From an uncultured Eubacteriales bacterium (GTDB lineage Bacteria > Bacillota > Clostridia > Oscillospirales > Oscillospiraceae), in NCBI GenBank assembly GCA_900316745.1, contig ONEB01000006.1:1-64000 (forward strand): a stretch of DNA of 64,000 nucleotides, read 5' to 3'. The position numbers and the translations under genes were made by a program. Below, piece after piece: positions 16,753-32,065 of the stretch. Every line of letters starts with the position of its first letter. Within the stretch, counting starts at the first letter, position 1. The notes under the pieces were generated by a model. It did no database searches, was not told the origin of the DNA, and saw only the letters and a list, made by a program, of their open reading frames with translations.

Positions 16753-18111
16753 ATGATCCAGAGAAACGAGATTTTACAGACGATCGAGATGATCGACCAG
16801 CAGCATCTGGATATCCGCACGATCACGATGGGCATTTCGCTGCTCGACTGCGCGGACACGGACATCGGCAGGAGCTGCACGAAGGTCTATGACAAGATCT
16901 GCCGCCTCGCGGGGAATCTGGTAAAGACCGGCGAGGACATTGAGGCCGAGTTCGGCATCCCGATCGTGAACAAGCGCGTCTCCGTCACGCCCATCGCCCT
17001 CGTCGGCGCGGCTACCGGGGCAAAGAGCTATGTGCCGTACGCAGAGGCGCTGGATCGAGCGGCCAAGCAAATCGGCGTCAACTTTCTGGGCGGCTTTTCC
17101 GCCCTTGTGCAAAAGGGCATGACGGAATCCGACCGTGTGCTCATCTCCTCCATCCCGGAGGCGCTTTCCGAGACGGACTTTGTCTGCTCGAGCGTGAACG
17201 TGGGCTCGACCCGCGCGGGGATCAACATGGACGCCGTCGCCGAGATGGGAAGGGTCATCCGGCGCGCCGCCGGGCTCACCGCCGATCAGGGCGGCATGGC
17301 CTGCGCCAAGCTCGTTGTGTTCTGCAACGCCGTGGAGGATAATCCGTTCATGGCGGGCGCGTTCCACGGCGTGGGCGAGCCGGAGTGTGAGATCCATGTC
17401 GGCGTCTCGGGTCCCGGCGTTGTGGAGCACGCGCTGAAGGCCGTGCGCGGCCAGAGCTTTGACGTCGCGGCCGAGACCATCAAAAAGACGGCCTTTCGCA
17501 TCACGCGCATGGGTCAGCTCGTCGCGCAGGAGGCTGCCCACCGGCTGGACGTGCCGTTCGGCATCGTCGATCTCTCCCTCGCGCCGACGCCCGCCGTGGG
17601 CGACAGCGTTGCGGCGATTCTGGAGGAGCTGGGACTCGAATCCGTCGGCGCGCCCGGCACGACGGCGGCGCTCGCCATGCTCAACGACGCCGTAAAAAAG
17701 GGCGGCGTGATGGCGTCGAGCCACGTCGGCGGACTCTCCGGCGCGTTTATCCCCGTCTCCGAGGACGCCGGTATGATTGCGGCGGCAGAGAACGGAAAAC
17801 TCACACTGGAAAAGCTCGAGGCCATGACCTGCGTTTGCTCCGTCGGACTCGATATGATCGCCGTCCCCGGCGATACCCCCGCCGAGACGATCTCCGCCGT
17901 GATCGCGGACGAGTGCGCCATCGGCATGGTGAACAACAAGACCACCGCCGTGCGCATCATCCCCGCGCCGGGCAAAACCGTCGGCGACCGCGTGGACTTC
18001 GGGGGTCTGCTCGGCACCGCGCCCGTCATGCCGGTGAATACCTGCAGCCCGGCAGAGTTTATCGCCCGAGGCGGACGTATTCCCGCGCCGCTTCATTCAC
18101 TCAAGAATTAA
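16753..18111 (+). CDS. PFL family protein (DUF711 / UPF0210)
   Basis: This 452-aa protein belongs to the DUF711 family, whose fold resembles pyruvate formate-lyase although no glycyl radical motif is seen. The conserved start [20 protein letters not shown] and the middle [18 protein letters not shown] block identify it. No reaction has been firmly assigned. It begins nine bases after the ACT-domain gene, and the two probably form one regulatory or metabolic unit. The ribosome site (GAGG) is weak, so translational coupling is likely. Confidence 0.88.
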   Translation: MIQRNEILQTIEMIDQQHLDIRTITMGISLLDCADTDIGRSCTKVYDKICRLAGNLVKTGEDIEAEFGIPIVNKRVSVTPIALVGAATGAKSYVPYAEALDRAAKQIGVNFLGGFSALVQKGMTESDRVLISSIPEALSETDFVCSSVNVGSTRAGINMDAVAEMGRVIRRAAGLTADQGGMACAKLVVFCNAVEDNPFMAGAFHGVGEPECEIHVGVSGPGVVEHALKAVRGQSFDVAAETIKKTAFRITRMGQLVAQEAAHRLDVPFGIVDLSLAPTPAVGDSVAAILEELGLESVGAPGTTAALAMLNDAVKKGGVMASSHVGGLSGAFIPVSEDAGMIAAAENGKLTLEKLEAMTCVCSVGLDMIAVPGDTPAETISAVIADECAIGMVNNKTTAVRIIPAPGKTVGDRVDFGGLLGTAPVMPVNTCSPAEFIARGGRIPAPLHSLKN

Positions 18112-18122
18112 GGAGAATCCAC

Positions 18123-18329
18123 ATGATACAGGAAAAAATGGACCGCATCAGCGCTCTGACGCGCATCTCCCGCGAGCGGGAGCTTACCCAGGAGGAAAAG
18201 GTCGAGCGCCAGGCGCTGCGCGAGGAATATCTCGCCGAGTGGCGGCGCGGCACGATCGAGACGCTCGAAAGCCTCCGCATCGAAAATCCGGACGGCACGA
18301 TCGTCCCGCTGAAAAAGAAAAAGCAGTAA
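18123..18329 (+). CDS. DUF896 family small protein (YnzC-like)
   Basis: This 68-aa protein is helical and highly charged. Residues 1-45 form the helical hairpin typical of DUF896, with the pattern ALTRISRERELTQEEKVER, and the tail ends in four lysines. Bacillus relatives are linked to the SOS regulon, but no LexA box was found here. I chose the ATG at 18123, seven bases after AAGGAG. It is the last gene of the cluster and is followed directly by a terminator. Confidence 0.88.
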   Translation: MIQEKMDRISALTRISRERELTQEEKVERQALREEYLAEWRRGTIETLESLRIENPDGTIVPLKKKKQ

Positions 18330-18330
18330 A

Positions 18331-18365
18331 AAAGAGGAAAGGTACTTGTACCTTTCCTCTTTTTG
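18331..18365. terminator. Bidirectional terminator
   Basis: GAGGAAAGGTAC pairs with GTACCTTTCCTC across a two-base loop, with A- and T-runs on each side. It separates the DUF896 gene from the convergent lipoprotein gene. Confidence 0.9.
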
Positions 18366-18367
18366 TG

Positions 18368-19528
18368 TCAATGAAACCAGTGGAAAACGTCGATCTTATC
18401 CCAGAAGGTCTCCGGCTTCGTGAAGAGCTTTTGCACGTCGAGATGTTCAAAGCCCTCGGCCCATTCCACCTTGGCGTCGTGGATCCAGGCGTGCGCAAGC
18501 GTCGTGTAGGTCGCCTGTGCCGCGTCGGACCGCAGGGTATAGGGCGTGCCGTCGGCGTTGAAGTCCATCACATCATCGCCCGTCGTGGGCAGGCGCAGAA
18601 TCACATGATACCCGTAGGCCGATTCGACCGGCTCCGGCGAGACCTCATAGGGCTGCAGCGCCGCGGAAGCTGCCTCGAACGCCGCGTCCATCTGCCCGGA
18701 GGTGAAGCAGTAGCCGTTCGGGTACTGCGCCACGCCGGGGTCTTCGTTGTATTCACTCGCGTAGCGGTCAAACTCCGACAGCAGCGTGTTGGGATCGTCG
18801 ATGGCGCGAAGCCGCTCGATGATGCGCACTGCCTGCGTGTGCTTCTGCGCTTTCACATCGTCCGGCAGGGGCGCGTTGTTTTCGTCCACGGTGCTGAGCA
18901 GGATGTGCTTGACGGTCATGCAGCCGTTTTGCGCGATATAGTCCTGCAACTGCTCATCCGGGAGCTTTTCCCCGTCCGCGCCGAAGAGCTCCTGATACAG
19001 CAGCAGATAGAGATACGAAACGCCTGCCTGATCGCGCAGGACGTCCTCGTCCAGATAATAGCCCTTCAGCGCGGCGGCGCGGCCCTCTCCCTCTGGGATG
19101 CTCAGGCTCTGCATCGTATCCGCGAGCGACTTTTCCACATAGGCCTCGCCCTCTTCGCCGAGCTCCAGCCCGTAGTCCGCCGCCTTGACCTTGAGCGAAT
19201 GGATCTGCTTTTCCTTTTCCAGCACCGTCTGCAAAAGCGTCTCGGCGTACGTTTCGCCGGACGCCGCGTCCGGCACGGCGTTCCAGTCTTCGATCGCCGT
19301 CACGCCCGCCCCGTCTGCGAGATCCTTTGCCGCGGAGCAGAGCCAGAACGCAAACTCATTCCAGCGCACCTCGGAGCCGTCGATCGTCATCACGACGGTG
19401 TCCGGCGCGTAGGCGGCAAGGGCGTACTGTCCGGGATCAGTCGATGCGGAAGCGTCCTGCTCAGCGCACCCGGAGAGCGCGCCGACGGAGAGGAAACATG
19501 CGAGGAAAAGCGTCAGGATTCGTCTCAT
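18368..19528 (-). CDS. Peptidylprolyl isomerase lipoprotein (PrsA/SurA-like)
   Basis: This 386-aa protein begins with a lipoprotein signal peptide (lipobox LSGC, lipidated Cys21), so it is anchored outside the membrane. Residues about 205-325 resemble a parvulin-type PpiC domain, with VKHILLS at its start and YGYHVILR at its end. The flanking helical regions fit a SurA-like chaperone arm. It probably helps fold exported proteins, like Bacillus PrsA. AAAAGGAG lies five bases before the ATG. It lies 12 bases downstream of mfd and may be co-transcribed with it. Confidence 0.85.
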   Translation of the reverse strand: MRRILTLFLACFLSVGALSGCAEQDASASTDPGQYALAAYAPDTVVMTIDGSEVRWNEFAFWLCSAAKDLADGAGVTAIEDWNAVPDAASGETYAETLLQTVLEKEKQIHSLKVKAADYGLELGEEGEAYVEKSLADTMQSLSIPEGEGRAAALKGYYLDEDVLRDQAGVSYLYLLLYQELFGADGEKLPDEQLQDYIAQNGCMTVKHILLSTVDENNAPLPDDVKAQKHTQAVRIIERLRAIDDPNTLLSEFDRYASEYNEDPGVAQYPNGYCFTSGQMDAAFEAASAALQPYEVSPEPVESAYGYHVILRLPTTGDDVMDFNADGTPYTLRSDAAQATYTTLAHAWIHDAKVEWAEGFEHLDVQKLFTKPETFWDKIDVFHWFH

Positions 19529-19540
19529 GAAAGCTCCTTT

Positions 19541-23065
<3,525 letters not shown>

Positions 23066-23175
23066 TCCGATCACCTGCCTTTGTTTTTTTGCGTTGAAAC
23101 TAGATTATATCATAACCATACAAAAAAGCAAACGAAAAAGGAGATTCCTTCCCTATACATATTTAATATTTAATA

Positions 23176-23204
23176 TTGCTTTTCCACATAGAATCTGATA
23201 TAAT
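23176..23204 (+). promoter_or_regulatory. dnaA promoter with embedded DnaA-box-like site
   Basis: TTGCTT (23176-23181), a 17-bp spacer and TATAAT (23199-23204) with an upstream TG (TGATATAAT) form a strong extended -10 promoter. The 9-mer TTTTCCACA at 23180-23188, one mismatch from the DnaA box, covers the end of the -35 box and the spacer, so DnaA could repress its own gene. Confidence 0.75.
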
Positions 23205-23247
23205 TATTTGGTCATACTATATGCTTTTTCAAGGGGGTCAGACAGAT

Positions 23248-24561
23248 TTGAATTCCCTCAACGAGATCTGGCAGAGCGTCATGGACCTCATCTCCGGTGA
23301 GCTGACGCAGACTGCCGTGAAAACCTGGTTTTCCGACTGCACGCCGGTCGAGATTTCCAATAACGTTCTTGTCATCCACACGACGAGCGACTTCAAGCGC
23401 GATATCATCCACACCCGCTTTGAAGAGCTGATCTGCGGCGCGCTGTATGAGCTGTTCTCCGCGCCGTTTGAGCTGAAGATCCTCGCCGGGGACGATGAGC
23501 TGATCGAATATAAGGAAAAAAAGCCCTCGTCCGACGACATGCCGGAGCTCGAGGTCTATACGTTTGACCGCTTTGTGGTCGGCCCGTCGAACAAATTTGC
23601 CCATGCGGCGGCGATCGGCGCGGCGCACAACCCCGGCAAGGTCTATAACCCGCTGTTTATCTACGGAAACTCCGGCCTCGGCAAGACGCATCTGCTGCTC
23701 GCCATCGGCCAGTATATCCGCGAAAACAACCCCAACGCCGTGATTGTCTACGTCAAGGCCGAGGACTTCATGAACCAGCTGATCCGCTCCATTCAGATCG
23801 GCGCGATGGAGGCATTTCGTCAGAAGTACCGCTACGCCGACCTCTTTCTGATGGACGACGTGCAGTTCATCGCCGGCAAGGACTCCACGCAGGAGGAATT
23901 TTTCCACACGTTCAACACGCTCTATGAGGCCGGCAAGCAGATCGTCATCACGTCTGATCGCCCGCCGATGGAGATGAACAAGCTCGACGACCGTCTGCGC
24001 ACCCGCTTTGAGGGCGGCGTGATGGCGGACGTCGCCCCGCCGGATTTGGAAACGCGCATGGCGATCATCCGCAACAAGGCCGCGCAGTTCGGCATGATCC
24101 TCTCCGACGAGGTCATCAGCTACATTGCCGAGAACATCACCTCGAACGTCCGCCAGCTGGAGGGCGTCGTCAAGCGCCTGACCGCCTATCACGACATTCT
24201 CGACTCCACCATCACGGTCGAATCCGTCAAGCGCGCGATCAAGGACGTCATCCGCACCGGCATCTATATCCCCACGCCCGACGTCATCATTGAGGAGACC
24301 GCCCGGTACTACGGTCAGACCGCCGACGATCTCAGAGGCCAGCGCCGCAGCAAGACGACCGCCATGGCGCGTCAGGTTTCGATGTATCTCATGCGCAATC
24401 TCACAAACCTCTCGCTCAACGCCATCGGCGCCGAATACGGCGACCGCAACCATGCCACGGTTTTAAGTTCCATCCGCAAGGTCGAGGATCTCCTGAAAAC
24501 CGACCCCAAGATGCCCGGCACGGTGCAGGATATCATGAGCAACATCAACTCCAAAAACTGA
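23248..24561 (+). CDS. dnaA: Chromosomal replication initiator DnaA
   Basis: DnaA binds origin boxes and melts the duplex. I place the start at the TTG at 23248, which follows AAGGGGG by about ten bases and gives the family-like opening MNSLNEIWQSVMD (437 aa). The AAA+ core shows Walker A GNSGLGKTHL near residue 145 and Walker B LFLMDDVQF near 205. The C-terminal domain IV has the DNA-binding signature YGDRNHATVLSSIRKVE near 405-421. Upstream in-frame ATGs would add a hydrophobic extension that is unlike the family and would cross the promoter. Confidence 0.95.
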   Translation: MNSLNEIWQSVMDLISGELTQTAVKTWFSDCTPVEISNNVLVIHTTSDFKRDIIHTRFEELICGALYELFSAPFELKILAGDDELIEYKEKKPSSDDMPELEVYTFDRFVVGPSNKFAHAAAIGAAHNPGKVYNPLFIYGNSGLGKTHLLLAIGQYIRENNPNAVIVYVKAEDFMNQLIRSIQIGAMEAFRQKYRYADLFLMDDVQFIAGKDSTQEEFFHTFNTLYEAGKQIVITSDRPPMEMNKLDDRLRTRFEGGVMADVAPPDLETRMAIIRNKAAQFGMILSDEVISYIAENITSNVRQLEGVVKRLTAYHDILDSTITVESVKRAIKDVIRTGIYIPTPDVIIEETARYYGQTADDLRGQRRSKTTAMARQVSMYLMRNLTNLSLNAIGAEYGDRNHATVLSSIRKVEDLLKTDPKMPGTVQDIMSNINSKN

Positions 24562-24802
24562 GCTCTTTTTCCACAAAGTTTTCCTTTTCAACAGTGGAAA
24601 ACCTGTGGATGAAAAATTGGCAAAAATTAGGCTGTTTAAACCCGGAAAAACTCTCCACAACTTTCTCAACCTCGATTTTTCTGTGATTTCAAAGGGTTTT
24701 TCCACTTTTCCACAATTTTTTCATCACTACTATTACTACGAATTTTTAAATATTTCTTTCTTCGTAAGAAGTTTTGATTCTTTTTTTCGGGAGGATGCAC
24801 CA
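24562..24802 (+). other. oriC: Chromosomal replication origin (oriC), dnaA-dnaN gap
   Basis: The 241-bp gap holds six 9-mers close to the DnaA box TTATCCACA: TTTTCCACA at 24567-24575 and 24706-24714, TTTTCCACT at 24698-24706 and (minus strand) 24593-24601, TCATCCACA (minus strand) at 24604-24612, and CTCTCCACA at 24651-24659. The last two plus-strand boxes overlap by one base. Twelve bases beyond, CTACTATTACTA at 24727-24738 is read on the complement 3'-5' as GAT-GAT-AAT-GAT, the DnaA-trio pattern. A run of AT-rich DNA (24739-24788) then forms the likely unwinding region before the dnaN ribosome site. Confidence 0.88.
24727..24738 (-). promoter_or_regulatory. DnaA-trio array
   Basis: Four consecutive trinucleotides fit the 3'-[G/A]A[T/A]-5' pattern on the minus strand, the single strand on which DnaA filaments are loaded in Bacillus subtilis. 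They start 12 bp after the last DnaA-box-like site. The GC-rich block usually found between box and trios is replaced here by an AT-rich spacer. Confidence 0.7.
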
Positions 24803-25909
24803 ATGAAATTTTCTTGTGAAAAATCCGCGCTGCAGACAGCAGCCCTTTCCGCAGCCAGAGCTGCCGCAGGCAAAAGCCCCGTGACAGCGCTCGAGGGTCT
24901 GCTCATTCAGGCCGGAAGCGACGTCCGCGTGACGGGCTATGATCTCAAGCGCGCCATCTATACGACCATCGAGGCCGATGTGCAGGAACCGGGCGCGATC
25001 GTCATCAACGCCAGACTCTTCTGCGAGATGCTGCGCCGCATGCCGGACGGCGTCGTCACCGTCTCCGTTCAGGGCGAGACGGCGAACATCAAGTGCGGCA
25101 GATCGCATTTTGATGTCATCGGTCTGAGCGCCGAGGATTATCCGGAGCTGCCGGTCTTCGACCGCGAGAGCGGCGTGTCCCTCCCGCAGGGCATTCTGAA
25201 AAAGATGATCAACGAGTGTTCCTTCGCCATCAGCACGAACGAGTCCCGCCCGGTCTACACCGGCGCGCTCTTCGAGCTGGAGAACAGCGTTTTGAACATT
25301 GTCGCCGTTGACGGCTACCGTCTGGCGCTGCGCCGTGAGCGCGTCGAGGGTTACGGCGACGACTGCCGCTTCATCGTGCCCGGCATGGCGCTGAGCGATC
25401 TCGAGCGCTTCTGCGACGACAGCGAGGAAAAGGTTGAGATGACCGTCGGCGGCAAGTACATTTCCTTTAATGTCGGCGGCACGGTCGTGCTCAGCCGTCT
25501 GCTGGAAGGCGACTTCCTCAATTATAAAAAGGCGATCCCGGAGCAGTTCCGCGTGCAGGTGAAGGTCGAGCGCACGGAGCTTCTGCAGGTGGTCGACCGC
25601 GTGTCCCTGATCGTGGACGACAAGGTCCGAACCCCGCTGCGGCTGACGTTCAACAGCGGCGCGATCGATTTTCTCTGCGCAACACCCGTCGGCCGCGCCG
25701 AGGATATGTGCGTCTGCGAGGGCGACGGCAGCGGACTGGAGATCGGCTTCAATGACCGCTATCTCGCCGATGCGCTGAAGGCCGCTCCTGCGGATACGCT
25801 GAACGTCTGTCTGAACACCGGCTCCAGCCCCTGCATCCTCACGGCGGCTGACGGCGGCGACAGCTTCACCTATATGATTCTTCCCGTGCGTCTGCGTGCG
25901 GGTCAGTAA
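24803..25909 (+). CDS. dnaN: DNA polymerase III beta sliding clamp
   Basis: The 368-aa clamp encircles DNA and tethers the replicative polymerase. The start [13 protein letters not shown] is typical of the family, as are the three repeated domains; the region [13 protein letters not shown] (about 113-125) links domains I and II. The C-terminus ends in [12 protein letters not shown], the usual clamp ending of MLPVR type. GGGAGG lies upstream of the ATG. A longer in-frame extension back to 24605 runs through oriC and is rejected. Confidence 0.96.
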   Translation: MKFSCEKSALQTAALSAARAAAGKSPVTALEGLLIQAGSDVRVTGYDLKRAIYTTIEADVQEPGAIVINARLFCEMLRRMPDGVVTVSVQGETANIKCGRSHFDVIGLSAEDYPELPVFDRESGVSLPQGILKKMINECSFAISTNESRPVYTGALFELENSVLNIVAVDGYRLALRRERVEGYGDDCRFIVPGMALSDLERFCDDSEEKVEMTVGGKYISFNVGGTVVLSRLLEGDFLNYKKAIPEQFRVQVKVERTELLQVVDRVSLIVDDKVRTPLRLTFNSGAIDFLCATPVGRAEDMCVCEGDGSGLEIGFNDRYLADALKAAPADTLNVCLNTGSSPCILTAADGGDSFTYMILPVRLRAGQ

Positions 25910-25919
25910 GGATGTTTCT

Positions 25920-26132
25920 ATGGAAACCATTCAGATTCAAACCGATTTTATTAAGCTCGACGCTTTTCTGAAGTATGCAGCCCTCGTCGGCACCGGCGGG
26001 GAAGCCAAGCTCGTCATCGCGGACGGACTCGTTCAGGTGAACGGGGAGGTCTGCACCATGCGCGGCAAGAAGCTGCGCGCGGGCGACACCGTCACCTTTG
26101 CCGACCAGACGCTGCTGGTGGAGCAGGCCTGA
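25920..26132 (+). CDS. yaaA: S4-domain protein YaaA
   Basis: This 70-aa protein is a single S4-like RNA-binding domain: [20 protein letters not shown] at residues 9-28, then [19 protein letters not shown]. It sits between dnaN and recF as in most Bacillota and is linked to ribosome assembly in relatives. I chose the ATG at 25920, eight codons inside the longest frame, because AAGGA lies six bases before it. Its TGA shares one base with the ATG of recF. Confidence 0.9.
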   Translation: METIQIQTDFIKLDAFLKYAALVGTGGEAKLVIADGLVQVNGEVCTMRGKKLRAGDTVTFADQTLLVEQA

Positions 26133-27232
26133 TGGAGATCCGCCGCATCGCCTTGAACGGCTTTCGGAACTACGAATTTGCATCGGCGGAGTTTTCCTCC
26201 GGCATCAATGTCATTTCCGGCGAAAATGCGCAGGGGAAGACGAACCTGCTCGAGGCTGTGTATCTGCTCACGGGCGGGCGCAGCTTCCGCACGCGGTTTG
26301 ACCGCGAGCTGATCGGCTTTGACTACTCCGGCGCGGAGGTGCTGGCGGACGTTGTCGCCCACGGGCGCGAGCAGACTGTGAAGATTGCTCTGCGGCAGGG
26401 ACAGCGCAAGCAGATCTGGGTCAACGGCGTGAAGAAAACGGCGAGCGAGCTGCAGGGCGAGTTTGCGGCGGTGCTCTTCTGCCCGAGCGACCTCGATATC
26501 ATCCGCAGCGGCGCCGCCGAGCGCCGGAAGCTGATGGATCAGGCCATCGTGCAGCTCCGCCCGGGCTACGGCGCGCTGATCAGCGAATATCACCGCCTGC
26601 AGGAGCAGAAGACTGCAATCTTAAAGGACTGGCATGAAAAGCCGTCCCTGCTGGACATGCTGGACGATTTTTCAAACCGCATGTGCCGCGTCTCGGCGAA
26701 GATCATCCGCTATCGCGCGGCCTACGCCAGACGCCTGGAGCGCGCATCCCAGCCGATCCACGCAGACTTTTCCGGCGGCCGGGATGAGATCGCGCTCTCC
26801 TATCAGACCGTGAGCACGGTCACGGATCCGCTTGCCGCCGAGCGCGACATTTATTACGAGATCTGTGAGCATCAGGAGCGCCACCGCCGTGCCGAGCTCG
26901 AGAGCGGCCAGTGTCTCACCGGCGCGCACAAGGATGATCTCATCATCTCGGTCAACGGCCAGAGCGCCCGCGCCTTTGCTTCGCAGGGGCAGACGCGCAC
27001 CGCCGCGCTGAGCTTAAAGCTCGCCGAGCGCGAGATCTTCCGCGAGGAATTTGACGAGTACCCGGTGCTCATGCTCGACGATGTGCTCTCCGAGCTCGAC
27101 AGCCGCAGGCAGGCCTTCGTTCTGAACCGCATCGGCGGCGGGCAGACGCTCATCACCTGCTGCGAGGGCGAGGAGATTACCTCCCGCACCGGCGGCAGAG
27201 TGCTGTTCGTGGAAAACGGAAACATCCGCTGA
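26132..27232 (+). CDS. recF: DNA replication and repair protein RecF
   Basis: This 366-aa SMC-like ATPase helps load RecA at gaps. Walker A GENAQGKTNLLEAVYLLTGG begins near residue 30, the signature motif lies in SQGQTRTAALSLKLAE near 288, and Walker B in YPVLMLDDVLSELD near 312. Start and stop fit the family. It overlaps yaaA by one base and so is translationally coupled to it. Confidence 0.95.
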   Translation: MEIRRIALNGFRNYEFASAEFSSGINVISGENAQGKTNLLEAVYLLTGGRSFRTRFDRELIGFDYSGAEVLADVVAHGREQTVKIALRQGQRKQIWVNGVKKTASELQGEFAAVLFCPSDLDIIRSGAAERRKLMDQAIVQLRPGYGALISEYHRLQEQKTAILKDWHEKPSLLDMLDDFSNRMCRVSAKIIRYRAAYARRLERASQPIHADFSGGRDEIALSYQTVSTVTDPLAAERDIYYEICEHQERHRRAELESGQCLTGAHKDDLIISVNGQSARAFASQGQTRTAALSLKLAEREIFREEFDEYPVLMLDDVLSELDSRRQAFVLNRIGGGQTLITCCEGEEITSRTGGRVLFVENGNIR

Positions 27233-27241
27233 GGTAATCCG

Positions 27242-27511
27242 ATGTATCTTCACTTAGGAAACAATGTTCTTGTGCGCAAAAACAGCATCATCGGCATTTT
27301 TGATATGGACACGGCGACGTGGAGTAAGCGCACGCGCGACACGCTCGCCATGGTGGAGCAGGCGGGGCAGGTGGAAAACGCCGCCGGCGCTGAGCTTCCG
27401 AAGTCGCTTGTGATCTGCTCGCTCGGCAGCGGGCAGCGCTATATTCTCTCCCAGCTCAGCCCCGCGACGCTCCAGCGCCGCAGCCGCATGAGCGGACTGG
27501 AAGGTCTTTGA
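27242..27511 (+). CDS. remB: DUF370 protein, RemB-like
   Basis: This 89-aa protein starts MYLHLGNNVLVRKNSIIGIFD with the conserved beta-strand region of the DUF370 family. In Bacillus, RemB (YaaB) lies at the same place between recF and gyrB. Its relative RemA is a DNA-binding regulator of biofilm and osmolyte genes. The function here is inferred only from family and position. It begins nine bases after recF. Confidence 0.85.
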   Translation: MYLHLGNNVLVRKNSIIGIFDMDTATWSKRTRDTLAMVEQAGQVENAAGAELPKSLVICSLGSGQRYILSQLSPATLQRRSRMSGLEGL

Positions 27512-29512
<2,001 letters not shown>

Positions 29513-29527
29513 GGGAGGCGAGACCAG

Positions 29528-32065
29528 ATGGCACACAACAGAAGCTATAAGCCGGAGGATATCGCGTTCCCCGACCAGAAGATCACCGAGTCCGAGCTCG
29601 TGCGCGAGATGCAGACGAGCTATATCGACTATGCCATGTCCGTCATCGTCGGACGTGCGCTGCCGGACGTGCGCGACGGCCTCAAGCCCGTACACCGCCG
29701 CATTCTTTACAGCATGTATGAAAGCGGCCTGACACACTCCAACCCCTATAAAAAATGCGCCACCGCCGTCGGTGACGTGCTCGGTAAATACCACCCGCAC
29801 GGCGACGCGTCGGTGTATGACGCGCTCGTGCGTCTGGCGCAGGACTTCTCCATGCGCTATCCCCTCATCGACGGCCACGGCAACTTCGGCTCCGTGGACG
29901 GCGATCCCCCGGCGGCCTACCGTTATACCGAGGCGCGCATGAGCCGCATCTCCGACGAGATGCTCCGCGATATCGACAAAGAGACCGTGGACTGGGAAGC
30001 GAACTTCGACGAGACCCGCAAGGAGCCGAAGGTACTCCCCAGCCGCTTCCCGAACCTGCTCGTCAACGGCTCCAACGGCATCGCAGTCGGCATGGCGACG
30101 AACATTCCGCCGCACAACCTCACCGAGGTCATCAACGCCTGCATCTGCGTGCTCGACAATCCCGAGGCGGGCCTCTTTGATCTCATGGAGCACATCACCG
30201 GCCCCGACTTCCCGACCAAGGGCATCATCATGGGCCGCATGGGCATCCGCGCGGCCTACGCCACCGGACGCGGCAAGATCACGGTCCGCGCCCGCACGGA
30301 GTTTGAGGAATACGGCCGCGACCACCGCACGCGCATCATTGTCACGGAGCTGCCGTATCAGGTCAACAAGCGTCAGCTGCTGAAAAACATCGCCGATCAG
30401 GTGCGTGAAAAGCGCCTGGAGGGCATTTCCGACCTGCGCGACGAGTCCGACCGCAACGGCATGCGCATGGTCATCGAGCTCAAGCGCGACGCAAACCCGC
30501 AGGTCGTGCTGAACCGTCTCTTCACGCAGACGCAGCTGCAGTCGAGCTTTTCCATCATCATGCTGGCGCTCGTGAACAACCAGAGCCAGCCGAAGATTTT
30601 GAATCTGCGCCAGATTCTGGACGAGTATCTCACGTTCCAGGAAGACATCATCACGCGCCGCACGCAGTATGACCTCAAAAAGGCGCTCGAGCGCGAGCAC
30701 CTGCTGCGCGGCCTGCTGATCGCGCAGGACAACATCGACGAGGTCATCCGCATCATCCGCAACAGCTATGACGACGCCAGACAGAACCTGATGGACCGCT
30801 TCGGTCTCGATGAGATCCAGGCGCAGGCGATTCTGGATATGCGCCTGAAGGCGCTGCAGGGTCTCGACCGCGAGAAGCTGCAGAAGGAGTTCGACGAGCT
30901 CGAAAAGCGCATCCAGTACTATAACGAGCTGCTCGCCGATCCCGAGAAGATCAAGGGCGTGCTGAAAGACGAGCTCATCGCCATCCGAGACAAGTACGGC
31001 GCACCGCGCATGACCGAGATTCAGGACGTCGAGGACGAGATCGACATCGAAGACCTCATCGAAGAGGAGCAGTGCGTCTATACGCTCTCGCACGGCGGCT
31101 ATATCAAGCGCGTGCCCGCCGATGAGTACACCGCCCAGAAGCGCGGCGGCAAGGGCGTGCGCGGCCTCAGCCTGCGCGACGAGGACTATGTGGAGACCGT
31201 CTTCACCGCGTCCACGCATGACTATATCCTGTTCTTCACGAACACCGGCAAGGCGTACCGCCGCAAGGGCTATCAGATCCCCGAGGGCAGCCGTGCCGCG
31301 CGCGGTACGAACATCGTGAATCTCATCCCGGTCGAGCCGGGCGAGCGCGTGAGCGCCATGCTCCACTTCCGCGAAACGGACGAGGAGAGCTTCCTCTTCT
31401 TCGCCACGAAGAACGGCACCGTCAAGCGCACGGCGGTCTCCGCGTTCAAGAACATCCGCAACATCGGTCTGCGCGCGCTGAACCTCGACGAGGGCGACGA
31501 GCTGGTGAACGTCATGGGCACGACGGGCGAGGACAAGATCCTGCTCGCCACGCACGACGGGCTTGCCATCTGCTTTGCCGAGACGGACGTGCGCGCCATG
31601 GGTCGTCAGGCCACCGGCGTCAAGGGCATCACGCTCCGCGAGGGCGACTGCGTTGTCGGTGCCGAGGTGGCGCGAGAGGGCATGTTCGTCCTCTCCATCA
31701 CGGAAAACGGCTACGGCAAGCGCACCGCCATGGAGGAATACCTCCGCGGCGACGAGGTGCAGCGCCGCGGCGGCAAGGGCAGAAAGAGCCACAACGTCAC
31801 GGACAAGACCGGCTCCGTCACCGCGATGAAGCTTGTCACCGGTGAGGAGGATCTGCTCAGCGTCTCCGACGACGGCACGATCATCCGCAGCCCGATCTCC
31901 GGCATCAGCATCTCCGGCCGCGCCACGCAGGGCGTGCGCGTCATGCGTGTGCAGGAGGGCGCAAAGCTCATCTCCGTCGCGCTCACCGAGCACGAGGAAC
32001 CGGAGGCCGAAGCCCCTGCCGAAGTCCCTGAGGCGCCGGAAACCCCGGAGACGCCCAAAGCATGA
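29528..32065 (+). CDS. gyrA: DNA gyrase subunit A
   Basis: GyrA cuts and rejoins DNA. The 845-aa protein has the winged helix with the quinolone-region motif [17 protein letters not shown], the catalytic Tyr in the [15 protein letters not shown] stretch (here [11 protein letters not shown]), a coiled-coil tower and a C-terminal beta-pinwheel with the GyrA-box [13 protein letters not shown] sequence [10 protein letters not shown]. After the pinwheel it carries an acidic, Pro-rich tail ([14 protein letters not shown]). The position equivalent to E. coli Ser83 is Ala in GDAS, read as the family GDSA/GDAS region; resistance cannot be judged from this. Its stop overlaps the rnhA start (ATGA). Confidence 0.95.
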   Translation: MAHNRSYKPEDIAFPDQKITESELVREMQTSYIDYAMSVIVGRALPDVRDGLKPVHRRILYSMYESGLTHSNPYKKCATAVGDVLGKYHPHGDASVYDALVRLAQDFSMRYPLIDGHGNFGSVDGDPPAAYRYTEARMSRISDEMLRDIDKETVDWEANFDETRKEPKVLPSRFPNLLVNGSNGIAVGMATNIPPHNLTEVINACICVLDNPEAGLFDLMEHITGPDFPTKGIIMGRMGIRAAYATGRGKITVRARTEFEEYGRDHRTRIIVTELPYQVNKRQLLKNIADQVREKRLEGISDLRDESDRNGMRMVIELKRDANPQVVLNRLFTQTQLQSSFSIIMLALVNNQSQPKILNLRQILDEYLTFQEDIITRRTQYDLKKALEREHLLRGLLIAQDNIDEVIRIIRNSYDDARQNLMDRFGLDEIQAQAILDMRLKALQGLDREKLQKEFDELEKRIQYYNELLADPEKIKGVLKDELIAIRDKYGAPRMTEIQDVEDEIDIEDLIEEEQCVYTLSHGGYIKRVPADEYTAQKRGGKGVRGLSLRDEDYVETVFTASTHDYILFFTNTGKAYRRKGYQIPEGSRAARGTNIVNLIPVEPGERVSAMLHFRETDEESFLFFATKNGTVKRTAVSAFKNIRNIGLRALNLDEGDELVNVMGTTGEDKILLATHDGLAICFAETDVRAMGRQATGVKGITLREGDCVVGAEVAREGMFVLSITENGYGKRTAMEEYLRGDEVQRRGGKGRKSHNVTDKTGSVTAMKLVTGEEDLLSVSDDGTIIRSPISGISISGRATQGVRVMRVQEGAKLISVALTEHEEPEAEAPAEVPEAPETPETPKA

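Noticed and set aside
17835..18122. Long extension of the DUF896 frame into the DUF711 gene
   Set aside because: The extra residues are an out-of-frame Arg-rich reading of the upstream gene; the ATG at 18123 has AAGGAG.
23176..23247. N-terminal extension of dnaA from an upstream ATG
   Set aside because: The ATG lies within the promoter -35 box and gives a hydrophobic leader unlike DnaA.
24605..24802. N-terminal extension of dnaN through the origin
   Set aside because: It would translate DnaA boxes and the AT-rich region; the ATG at 24803 has a proper ribosome site and the family start.
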